From NCBI RefSeq assembly GCF_000003815.2, contig NC_049980.1, positions 15,650,915-15,714,914 of the forward strand: 64,000 nt of DNA, written 5' to 3'. This document shows positions 48,020 to 58,929 of this stretch, in pieces (the first letter of the stretch is position 1; every line of letters starts with the position of its first letter). Source of the DNA: Branchiostoma floridae (taxonomy: Eukaryota > Chordata > Leptocardii > Amphioxiformes > Branchiostomatidae). Both the position numbers and the translations under genes were made by a program. The notes below the pieces were generated by a model. That model was not told the DNA's origin. It did not search any database and saw only the letters and a program-made list of their open reading frames with translations.

Positions 48020-51000
48020 ATGTCTCACAGTACGGAGAACACAGACAAGCAGAGCACCCTACAGGCGCTGCTACAGAATGCGATGTTGGCTCCTCCAGAG
48101 CCAGGCAAAACCGGTAAGTAAACGTGATGCGTGAGCCGAGCTCGCGAGCGGGCGTGGGGAACTGGGTGTTTTTAGGGGGGCAGAGCGGTTTTAGTCTTGT
48201 AGACGCGATAGTGGGTCCCCTATACTACTAGCTTTGTAGTCTTCTTGACCTGCCCTGGGTGTATTTCCCTGGTGTTGACCAGGCCCCAACAATGTACATA
48301 AGTCATAGACGTCGCACAAACGAGTGGGATATAAGCTAGTTTGTAGACGAAATTATGTTTTTACCGGGATAATGTCAATTTGCCACGGGGCCTCGAAGGA
48401 TGACCCGTTCCCTTGGTGTCCCATGCTGCCAAGACTTGAGCTCTCGACCGAAGACCGAACGTCCCCCAAGCCTTCCCAGCACTTCCCAGCTAGTTAGTCG
48501 ATAAAATTGTTTAGGCGATTATCGCTGACCAGGTCGCGCCACCGCCGGTTTACACTGACAAAAGGCGGCTGGCCCTGACATTTTCCTACGATCTATTTTT
48601 ACCTTTGCCAGAATGGCTAAGGTTATGTTTTCGGTTTGGTGGTGTGGCTCTCCCCGTTTGTGAGCAGCATAACTCGAGAGGACTTCGATGGATGCAGCTG
48701 ATATTTGGTGGGTGGGTAGGGGTGTGGAAGACGAAGGTCGAGTTCGATAATGGGCCTCCTAGCGGCTTGCTAAGGTACTGCAGCAGGACCTGCATGCTTG
48801 ATATCTCGCGTTCCGGACATGCTGCGGTCGTGATTTTTGAGCGTTAGGGAGCCCTTAAAGCAGGGAGTGATTGCTGCGAGTTTGGGCCCCCTAGTGGCTT
48901 TCATGGAAGCGCAGGCGCCGGTTTAATTGCAAACTTTTGTCTGCGGACAGCATAACTCGAGAAGACTTCGACGGATGCAGCTGGTATTTGGTGGGTGGGT
49001 AGGGGTCTGGGAAACGAAGGGGGAGTTCGATAATGGGCCCCCTAGCGGCTTCCCTTGGTACTGCAGCGCAACTTCCGGGTGTGTTTTTCCATCTTCTGAA
49101 CATGGTATGGCCACGAGTTTTGGGTGTTAGATAGCTGTTGTGCTCAGGAGTTAGTGACATAAGTTTGGGCCCCCTAGCGGCTAGTGTAGGGATAGCAGGG
49201 GCATTCTTGTCGAAAACTTCTGAAGCAGTACAACCCCACTCCACCTTAGCAGCTGTCAGCACAGTTGAGGGGTTCCTGGTCCATGACTATGATCAGTCAG
49301 TACTGTGAGCAACCTGATATTTCAGAGGTGTAAAGGTCAGACCTTGCAAATGTGTTAGTTGACCCTTAGGCCACATGATCAACTTGGCAAGCCAGAATGA
49401 TGGGCTTATGTACATAACAACGGTCTTAGTCTGTATTCTTCTCCTTCCTTTGAGTTTGAGAGGTAGGTACACTGTCATCTCTCTTTTCACTACATGGTCT
49501 CAATTTGAGCTGTCCTTGCAGTAGTCTTTTAAAAGCCATTTTCAGTCTCAAAGCCTTCATGCATTCAAGTCTGTCTCCAAAGAGTCAGCTTGAACTATGT
49601 AGAACATGTATCTTACCTTTTATATCATATGGTTGTGAGATTTGGGGCAGAGCTAATTCAGAAGACAATTGCCCAGCAGAAATTACACGGAGGTGATTTT
49701 GTGGAAAATCTTTTGGGTGTACATAGAGATACAAGGAACATGAGGTAGTAGAGCAGAGCTTGGGACATTGTTCCCAATTGACTTACATATATTTAATGTA
49801 CAGTCAAGTTGTGGCTACACTTCAAACATTCGGACTTTTTAACACATCCCCTATTGTGAGTAGGCGTGTTATCACTCTGTCATCAAATTGAATATGAACT
49901 GATGAACAGCTGTAAGGAATTCAGGTTACAAGGCGTAAGGGAAATTTGAAACGATATCGGTTACTTTTTTGTATGGATGTCTGAATTCACAGTTAGACAA
50001 TAAGTACATAATGTACATTGTTAAAAATGTGGTTGAAAGATATATATATCCAGACATGTTTTCATTGACTGTCTACAAAAAAGTAAAGAAGGGATTCTCC
50101 AGGGAATATTATATAAAATTTTCTAGATAAATATGTGGTATGGTGGGCTTTGTGCAAATTTAGAAGTAGTGCCTACCCCCTTGCAATTGTGACAGGGTGG
50201 TGGAAATGGTACTTGTTTCTCGATGCTTTAAGCTTGAGGGTGACTTCTGAACAGTTTCATACAACTAAAATGCACATTTGTGGAGTTATGGTTTTGGAGC
50301 TGAGGGGTTGCCGCACAAACCTGGACAATAGACTAAAACCACTGCGACAATTTTACCTTTGCCAGAATGGCTAAGGTTAGGTTTTGGATGTGTTTGTGTG
50401 TCTGTGTGTGTGTTAACAGCATAACTCGAGAAACCTGGGATGGATCCTGATGATATTTGGTAGGTGGGTAGGGATCGGGAAATGAAGGTCAAGTTTGATA
50501 ATGGACCCCCTAGCGGCTTGCTAAGGTACTGCAGCAGAAACTCAACTTTGGACGAAATAACTCTACAACATGTTGACGGATCGTCATGATTTTTCTATGT
50601 AGATAGAATGAGTGATGACTTACATAATGAGATACTAATTATGCACATCAACAGCTCATTTGCATAATTAATTAGGAAAATTTATAAATCCACAGCATTC
50701 CATGATAGGACTTTCAAACTTGTCACATATGTAGCTGGGAAGGAGAGAAATGGCTATAGATATCAATTATGCAAATGATGACCTCAGTTGCATTATTAAT
50801 GAGAAAATATGAACATGTTGACGGATCATCATGTTTTTTGGTATTTAGGTAGCGTAAGTGAAGACCTACATAATGAGATACCAATTATGCAAATCAACAG
50901 CTAATTTGCATAATCAATTAGGAAAAGTACAAAAACCCACTGCATTTCATTATAGTACTTTCATCAAAGTTGTCACATATGTAACTGAGAAAGAGGGAAG

Positions 51001-53552
51001 AGAGTAAGGGGTGTATTTTATTAAAGACTGAAAGAGAATAAGTCAAGAATGGATCAAAGGATCATCATGATTTTTGGTATGCTGATAGCTTAAGTAATAC
51101 TTGATACAATTTGATATCGATGAATGGTAACCTGGGATCTAATTTGCATAATCAATGTTGAAATTTTATAAACCAACTCCAAGCATATGATTATAAAGAA
51201 AATGAAATGAGTAACACATTTGTCTACAGACATCATTCTACATATTAACAAACCTTGTTATTTGGCAAAGGTATGTGTTCGTGGAACTCTAGTTGTTTAT
51301 CCCCTGTGGCTGTCGCCAAGTTAGAGTGATAAACGGTGTAAATAACGTTCTTGATGTTTGGGTGGCTAACAGCTTTTGACTAGCCTGCATTGATGAGGTT
51401 CTGTTGTATCTGACTTAACTTGTAGACAATGGCGACAAGAAGAAGCTTGAGGATGCTGATGAGATGGACCCCAATGTCATGGCATCTGCCTTCTTGGGAC
51501 CCAACTTATGGGATAATGTGGATGACTTCAAGGTAAGTTCAGTCTTTGATGTGTGTGTCTCAGTGGAGGGTTGACATGTATTTAATATCAATGAACAGTG
51601 GGACTGCAGCACGCTTGACTCAGGTCCAGAAGGTCCTCAGTTCGAACCCCGCCTGTCACCGATCTTGTGCCCTTAGGAAAGGCACTTAGTCCACAGCAAG
51701 TAAATTTTATGGATGACATCCACGCGCTCATTAATTTTCGCCTGATTTCAGAAAAAAGCAAGATTTTTTTTCTTCTTCAGGGAAGGCCGGATAGACGAAA
51801 ATGGGTAACGGTTGTGTTGTAACCTAATCATTGAATGTAGAATTGACACTGGAGACTCTGTAGCATTGACTGACATTGCAGAGGTGCAACTTGATAGATA
51901 GTTGTAAAAGTGGCACAACTATGAAGCTATGAGTGTAGTTGCCAACATGGTGAGTGATACCAGTCTACCACACTAGTGTCACTTTAACTACACTGGTGCA
52001 CTTCTTAAATACAGGAATGAATGCCTTGTTGGCTGTGATGCCAAATTTTGTCTCTTCAAGTCTTGTTACAACGTCTATTTTGAAAATTTGCCATCTTGTT
52101 TTTTTTTACCCATCTTGTTTTTTTTTTGCCCTATCTCATTATTTTTGCAGTCTGCAGAGGATGTCATCCATAAAATTTACTTGCTGTTGGTAGCCTCAAA
52201 ACGAAAGAAGAACTGATCTGATTCCTACAAGTACCTCAATGGAGGAAATTAAAAAGAGTAGCTCAAGATTTCCTTGCATTTTGAGCTTGTATACTGACCA
52301 TGTTGTCTGTCCTTTTCCAATCTATCAGAAAAGTGCCTTTTTCAACTTAAACGTTCAGCTGAGCATAATGCAGCATTTTCGAGCAGTAAATAACTTGCCA
52401 CAAAGAAACACAATAGAGTTGATATCACAAAGGTAGCACAAGTATATTGTAAAAGATGTGACGCTAAGGTCTCTTTTCATTCTCAGGACTTCAAGCTGGA
52501 GGCTATCGACCTGGATGACTTCTTCGCAGAAGCTGGGATCCTTGTTCCACAGGACGTCCCGGTGGGCGACCCCAGTACTGCAGGGTTACCGCAGATCCCT
52601 GACCCTAAATCTCCAGAACCTGCAGCTTCAACATCATTCTCCCCGTCTCCACTGGAGGCTACAACAAGTACATGTAAGTGTTGATCATTTTATTTTACAT
52701 TTCTGTTGGAGAGATTGTCAGAAAGCAAGTACTGCTTATTTAATGCCCTCTCCTCTTACAAACTTGGGACAGTAAAATAATTTCAGCGAAATCCACAAAT
52801 TAACTTGTCAAACTTTGATTCTGATCTGAACAAATAATAGATTTACCAGCTACAGGTACAGCTTAAGAAAGCAAATATCCCTGTACAAGAAGAGAACCAT
52901 GTCAAAAATGAAATAGTTGACAGCATTCTAGAATCTAGAGGGTTACTTTGCAACTCTTTTGTAATTTCTCAATTGATAAACTTGTTGTTATACTATATGT
53001 AGTTTGGAAGTCAAAGTTTTCATTTGTCTGTAAGTAAACTGTTTTAGAAGATGGTGATGGTTGTGAATTGTCAACAATCACATTATTATATTCCTATCTT
53101 CTGCAGCCATCAGCAGCCCCGAGCCAGTATTGTCTCCGGGTGTCTCCCCTCCCCACATCAGTATGGAGGAGGTGATTCCAGAGGTGGAGTACGACGTCTC
53201 GCCAACTGATGTGGCCCTTGCCTCCATCCCAGGAAAGGAAGAGTTCAATCCTCGCAAACGAGCCTTCAGTGAGGAGGAACTCAGGCCACAGCCCATGATC
53301 AAAAAGTCACGCAAGATATTTGTTCCTGAGGACTTGAAGGACGACAAGTACTGGGAGCGCCGCAAGAAGAACAACGTGGCGGCCAAGAGATCACGGGATG
53401 CAAGGCGGATCAAGGAGAACCAAGTGGCACTGCGAGCATCTTTCCTGGAGAAAGAGAATGCTACCTTGAAGGAGGAGTTGCTGAAGGCTAAGGAGGAAAA
53501 TGTGATCCTGTCCAAGAAACTTTTGAAGTATGAACAACAGAACAGAGTCTGA
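48020..53552 (+). CDS. TEF: PAR-domain bZIP transcription factor (TEF/HLF/DBP type), complete
   Basis: Four exons, 48020-48113, 51426-51532, 52487-52673 and 53107-53552, join in frame to 277 residues (human TEF is ~300). The N-terminal activation segment carries family landmarks [11 protein letters not shown] and [16 protein letters not shown] Pro/Ser-rich middle follows, then the PAR basic extension [20 protein letters not shown], the bZIP basic signature [12 protein letters not shown] (~218-229) and a leucine zipper with L243-L250-A257-L264 spacing, ending KYEQQNRV. Such proteins dimerise, bind D-boxes (RTTAYGTAAY) in the nucleus and act in circadian output and metabolic gene control in vertebrates. 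One pre-duplication gene could be equally related to TEF, HLF and DBP, so the symbol is a family label. Kozak context CAAAATGTC. Intron 1 (3.3 kb) is rich in repeats. Confidence 0.93.
48600..49200. repeat. Two copies of a CTCGAGA/CCTAGCGGC repeat in bZIP intron 1
   Basis: Both copies contain CATAACTCGAGA, GATATTTGGTGGGTGGGTAG (with small changes) and GGGCCCCCTAGCGGC, followed by GTACTGCAGC. Further copies lie at ~50340-50530 and, inverted, ~55680-55870. The antisense and sense frames here are repeat by-products. Confidence 0.75.
50340..50530 (+). repeat. Third copy of the CTCGAGA/CCTAGCGGC repeat
   Basis: Starts near TTTGCCAGAATGGCTAAGGT, as does the copy at 48605, and holds CATAACTCGAGAAACC, GATATTTGGTAGGTGGGTAG and CCCCCTAGCGGCTTGCTAAG. 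Confidence 0.75.
50560..51250 (+). repeat. Tandem array of about three ~245-bp AT-rich units
   Basis: Each unit starts near ATGTTGACGGATC(G/A)TCATG or its decayed form, continues CATAATGAGATAC, CAATTATGCA and AATTTGCATAATCAATTAGG, then GTCACATATGTA. It lies in bZIP intron 1. The third unit is the most diverged. Confidence 0.7.
51596..51690 (+). mobile_element. tRNA-derived SINE
   Basis: A near-perfect polymerase III B-box, AGTTCGAACCCCG, is followed by TTGTGCCCTTAGGAAAGGCA, the body seen in other SINE pieces of this window. It lies in intron 2 of the bZIP gene and abuts the MITE at 51694. Confidence 0.65.
51694..52186. mobile_element. 493-bp MITE with 28-bp terminal inverted repeats
   Basis: The ends begin CAGCAAGTAAATTTTATGGA and continue TGACATCC at both sides, exact over 28 bp. 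The inner ATGGATGACATCC is shared with the family at 746 and 57388, hinting at a common origin. No clear target duplication. It lies in bZIP intron 2. Confidence 0.75.
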
Positions 53553-55035
53553 GAAACATGATGATGATGGTGGAGCCAGGGAAATCAAACAGCTTAGCAA
53601 AGTAACTGTACTGTACATACTGTGTTTTTGTTTGCAGGCAATTAAATTCAGTTATCTGTTTTAGGTTTGTTATTGTTTGCAATTGTTATTTGCTCAAAAG
53701 TCGATGGGAGATGGTTAAGAGTAGTATCAAAACCCACTAGCACTGCTTACATCCTGTATTGTTTTTCTTCGTCCTCTTTTTAATGTAGACCATACCTTTT
53801 AACTCCACGTGGCTATTTTTGGTCAGGGATGTCAAAAACGCACAAACTCAACTGATACAGAGTTACAAAGAGTTGATTAGGGTGAGACTTGAGAGAATCT
53901 ATATATGGTACATTCTTGTTTAAAGTTGGTCCTGCCATGAAGTATTGTGGCTCAGGTGTAGATAAGGAGATCTAGTGAAGTTAAAATTGAATGGGTGCAC
54001 ATTTTTAGTAGGATACATCAGATAGTACTCAGCACCTAGAAATTTATTAAAATGATAAGTTACCTAGAAAAGGCTAGAGGTAGATGACATGAGTTTGGGG
54101 TTTCTATGCATGGAATACTAGTGTGGAAAAATAGTGTGATCATATGCAAATTAGATTATTGCAAGGTATCTTCTGATGTTCTGATCTATCGTGGCTGGTG
54201 TGTGTGTGAAAACTTGTACATTACATTTGTTATTACTCCGTCAAGTTTTCTTGTTACAGGTTTAAAGAAAAAGTTGTAACCGTTAGCCACATTAGCAGAA
54301 AAGATGCTTTGCTCTCTCCCCTTCAACCTTTTATAGGTAAAAATTGGTACATTTTGTAATTTCACATTTATTTCTATCAAATTGAACTTCATCAGGTATT
54401 GTTAAGAAATCGATACTTCAGCATCTATGTTGGTTGTTGCTGTATGTTTTCACATTCATCTTTTTAAAGTACACTGTACACCCCATTCCAGATGTTATAT
54501 GTAACGTTATAGGGTGGTCTACTGCAACAAAAGTAATGTTAGGCATTTAGGTTATGTTTAAGTTTCCACTATTTTACTTTTTCTAGTTTTAGACATTTAC
54601 TTTATAGGATAGCTTTCAATTTTGTGTATTCAATTGTTTGTAAAAGTGGGTGTGAATTCCTCTGGTGGTATTGGAAAGGGTTGGTCTGAGAGTTGGTATA
54701 GTTCCATGACCACTATTATCCCCGTTTATTTCCTTCTCCATCACATGTCATAATCAAGCTTCATACTGTCCCTTTAATGTCTATGTGACTAGAGAAATGT
54801 CACTTCTGTTTTATTAAATGCCCTTAGCAAGCACACTCATGTAATTAATGGCAAAGGGTACGCTGTAGCTAAAATGTTCTGTAAAAGATGGTCATGATGT
54901 TAGAGGGCTATCCATAATTTAGGATACGGAATTCACCCAGTCACCAGTTATTTACAGCGCTCGTGTTGTACAACTGCTGGTGTTATATTGCGTCATCCTT
55001 CTGTGGAGGATATGGATCAAATGAAGTCCTCTTTT
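53553..55035 (+). other. Probable 3' UTR and downstream flank of the bZIP gene
   Basis: There is no coding frame of note. An ATTAAA signal lies near 53642, soon after the stop, so a short 3' UTR is possible. A longer one cannot be excluded. A TAACGTTA octamer lies at 54502. Confidence 0.4.
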
Positions 55036-55135
55036 NNNNNNNNNNNNNNNNNNNNNNNNNNNNNNNNNNNNNNNNNNNNNNNNNNNNNNNNNNNNNNNNN
55101 NNNNNNNNNNNNNNNNNNNNNNNNNNNNNNNNNNN
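55036..55135. other. Assembly gap (100 N)
   Basis: Exactly 100 undetermined bases, a standard placeholder of unknown true length. Frames drawn across it are not meaningful. Confidence 0.99.
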
Positions 55136-55679
55136 GATGCCAAGAGAGCTATCCTGACTTGAGGATATATATAAGGTGTTTTCCACCCGGATGCCCTGTT
55201 ATCAGTTGTTCAGTGTGCTCTTCATATAATAGGGCCATCCTCTATGTCATGGATATGGTGATATTCCACCCTAAGTTTCTCTGCCTTCCGCTGTCTTACA
55301 ATGTTGTGTTGTATTACTGGTGGACAATGCTTGGAAGATCATTTTTATGTATGATGAACATGACCTTAGAAAACTGGACATTCAGCAAGTTGTTGTCTTC
55401 TCTGTGTACAAATAGCAAATATGAAAATCTATCCAGTTATGCTGTTGACCTACATCTACACCCACACCACAGATGCTCCATCATGGCACAGCTGAAAACC
55501 TTGGCAAAGGCAATAATTTACCAGAGAGCCAATCCCCCAAACTTAAAATTTCATCTTATTTTGGCCAATTCCCCTGGCAAGTATTCTCCCCTTACCCAGT
55601 AGTCTACCTCAGTGATGAAGTGTTGGGACAGGTGCGAGAAATTACTAACTCCCAAAAATCGTGACCATAGCTTGTTCAG

Positions 55680-55870
55680 AACATGATAGCAAATCCGGAA
55701 GTTACTCTGCAGTACCAAGGGAAGCCACGAGGGGAATCAAAATCTAATCATTTCCAGCTTTCAACACACCCTACCAACGCACCAAGTATGAAACCAATCC
55801 ACCCAGCCGTTCTGGAGTTATCTTGTTCCCACTGGCACACACACCAATGCTACTGGCTCGTTCTCATTTA
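55680..55870 (-). repeat. Inverted copy of the CTCGAGA/CCTAGCGGC repeat family
   Basis: The minus strand carries GTTTCATACTTGGTGCGTTG, GGTAGGGTGTGTTGAAAG and a CTGCAGAGTAAC end, a diverged relative of the copies at 48.6-50.5 kb. Confidence 0.5.
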
Positions 55871-56132
55871 AATGTCGAAATGCTGTCGCAAATTATAGAC
55901 AACATCACTGGTTCCTTCCTTTTTCCACAACCCCTGTAATGTTTTACAAAAAATGTGCAACAACATTCGTATCGGTAGCCAACTATAGTAGCCAAAAATG
56001 TAACAATACAGTTCCCAGAATGATTGTTCGGCAGGTAAAACCTGCTACCCAGGCCCTTTGCCGATCACGACAGATCGCTACTGTCACTGATCTTGAAGGC
56101 TGTGAGGTGGTTTATGCCTGTCGCCAGATTCT

Positions 56133-56503
56133 GTAACAAACGTTACCACCACGAGGACGATGGTTGCCATGGTTATATCATCCACGCATAAGACTAGAAA
56201 TGACCGTTTTTGTGACGCTGTAGTTTTTCTGGCTTTCTAAAGGAACAATAAATGTTTGTCGACTCATTTATATCCCATCTTGCTTAACAAAATGTTGTAC
56301 AGAAATGACTGTAACAAACGTTACCATTGTTCGATGCTCTCTAAGCTTTCTACTTAACCTGGTGTAAAAAAGCTGCCCACTTTTCAAATGCCCCTAGGGA
56401 TGTCCACTTATACCTAAATGATGTCGTCAATAAGGTGCTTCCTTTCGAAGAAAACAGGGTAAAGTCTACTGTTGTAACAAACGTTACCGGTAACGTTTGT
56501 TAC
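56133..56503. repeat. Four GTAACAAACGTTACC motifs, two forming a perfect palindrome
   Basis: The 15-mer occurs at 56133-56147, 56311-56325 and 56474-56488, and inverted at 56489-56503. The last two make a 30-bp perfect palindrome. No 7-bp duplication flanks it. An RFX-like GGTTGCCATGGTTAT lies near 56160. Confidence 0.85.
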
Positions 56504-57387
56504 CTGCCCTGTAATGCATTACCAATAGGACCGAAAATAATAAGTTGCCATTTTCTGGCTATGGTTAAAAGAGGATTTTTCCTAAGCAACCACGTAGTTT
56601 TCACTAAAAATAAAGCCAATTTATTTTTCGACCAAAAAAAATGCCATTTTCGACATTTCAATGAGAACGAGTGTACTGAAAGTCTAATACCACATAGACC
56701 TTGTACGTGCCTAATGCACTGCTTGTGCTCTCACGAGAGAATATTTGGCAATGACAGTTTGAAAAGGGTCTACTGACTGAAGCATTGAATGATATAAGAT
56801 CAAGTGGTTCAAATTACACTAAATTTGCAATATAAAACTCAACAAATTAACCATGGACTAGTATCCACCTGAATACTTTAATCCCATCTGAATTATATGT
56901 GTGTATAAACTGAAGCACCACCTCACATGCACAAATGTGTCATGTGATCATCCTATCACCTTACAGCTTTCTTCCTTTCCACTGAAAGAATTCCATGACA
57001 AAAAGGAGCAGCTTTTGAACTGTAGCTAGCATTTCTACTGGATGTACAGGATGAGGTGCACAATCACTACTTACTACAGTACGTTTCAAAGGTACTACAT
57101 AAGACACTACCTGAACCAACATTGCAAGTTATATTGAAGAGATTCTTGGCCTGATATGACCTACACAGTCACAACACACTGTTAGTTGTAAATGTACTTC
57201 TGTTAAAGAAACAGTTCAACACAGTATACATCCCCCACACTAGGTAAACTACTGCAGGATCAGCAAACAGCGATGTGACATTGATTGACTGAAAACTACA
57301 AGCTACGTACTTTCTTATCACATGTACTGATACAAACAACCCTAGTTTACAATATGTCATTTCTGTAGCCAATCATCAAGACTAGAT

Positions 57388-57740
57388 TAGGCCACATTGA
57401 TGTGATTATATGGATGATAACTCCCCTGGGAATCCCAATACTGAAGTGTGTGAATTAAAAAAAAGTTCGGCCCCAAAAAATTATGAAATTGAAGTATTCA
57501 TGTCCGTTGAACAAATGCCCAAACACACAGAATATGGAATATCAAAAAGAGTAATTTTTGTTTTTTTACATCTTATTTGAACTTGGAATTGACATTTTCA
57601 TCATATGGCATATATTTGCTTCTTTGGAAGCTGCTTTGTATGATTTACCGATTTAGAGCATGGTTGAAAACGTTTTGGAAATGGCCGAAACTTGATGTGT
57701 TCGTGGATGTCATCTATATAGTCAAATCAACATGGCCGTA
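57388..57740. mobile_element. ~350-bp MITE, intact relative of the split element at 746-3463
   Basis: The left end AGGCCACATTGATGTGATTA with TATGGATGA and the right end TCATCTATATAGTCAAATCA with ACATGGCC are inverted repeats. It lies between the bZIP gene and the neuroplastin-like gene, probably in or beyond the latter's 3' UTR. Confidence 0.7.
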
Positions 57741-58929
57741 CTACATTGACAAAGGGTATATTTACTATACATTGTTACATGCCTGTTGGTGTTGGTTGTA
57801 AGTGGAACTGCATACAAATATCTGATGTCAAATTTTGCAAGTAAATGAGAACATACAGTTAAATATCATGGTTAAACATTTGCCTTTACAAATTGCATCT
57901 AGTAAGCACATGTACATATAAAGATTATATACACATCTGAAGTCCCAGGGCACCATAGAACTATCATACAACAGAAACATTTGTTCAGTCACATTTTCAC
58001 TGTCAAAAGACACGCAAACAACACATCTCACACAACAGGTAGATACAATACGATGAGAATATTTTTCTACAAGCTTCGGTCTGAGCCAGTGAATACAACA
58101 CTATATCCTAAAACATTTTGTTTCTCAGTATGCTCATTAACCTATGAACATCTTTCAGTAGCATGTGGAGTAAAATACAGTGTAGTCCTGCACTTTGACA
58201 TACATGTCACCATTGAAAGCTTCCGTGTCTGCTGGAGGCAAGAATGTGCCACTTAAATTTTCTGCAGCAGAGCCACCTCTTGCAAATGGCTGAATCAACC
58301 TTCACACCAATATGTGGAACATTTTACAACATCACATTCCTGTGCCTCCTAGAGGAAGGGCACAAGATGTATATTTGCATTCAACTTGAAGATTGTGGTT
58401 CTGTTTCATCAAAATACACATGTTGAAAAGCAAGGACCAGCAAATGTACCTTATTTCTCAGAATTTTACACGAACACAAAAATATATAGCAATGGGGTGA
58501 AAACATAAAAACTTATCTTAAAACACCTCTTTTGGGGAAATGACTGTACCCTGTGGTCAAACTGTTCTGTAGGTTACTTACAGTACTGGCCTTGTTTTGC
58601 AGTTAAATTTCTAGGACCCTATTGCCCTTTTCATCCACTCCCATGCATATCCAGGTGTACATTTCTCTCTAGCCAAAATTTGGAATGAGGGGAAATCACT
58701 AAAATGTTTGATTTGTGTGGCCTAAAATCTACAAAAAAAAAACTTTCATCGCTTCAAAATTCATTACTTGACCTGTAAGCGTCTTATTGCTCATCAAGAA
58801 GACCAATTTTAGCAAAAAGAAAGTCTAAAAAAATCAGCTTGGAACTTTAATGTTCGACTGCCACATAATTCTAGCAACATTGTTGAGGACCTTATTCCAC
58901 CCACTACTAAGGAGTGCAAAGAGAGCCCA
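57741..58929 (-). other. Probable 3' UTR of the neuroplastin-like gene
   Basis: About 1.2 kb downstream of the TAG at 58930-58932 (minus strand) is AT-rich and without coding frames of interest. The polyadenylation site was not fixed. Confidence 0.4.

Noticed and set aside
51640-51660. tRNA gene suggested by a B-box
   Set aside because: There is no complete cloverleaf, and the downstream body matches other SINE pieces in the window.
54952-55602. Open frames crossing the N run
   Set aside because: The 100 N are a placeholder. Frames through them have no meaning.
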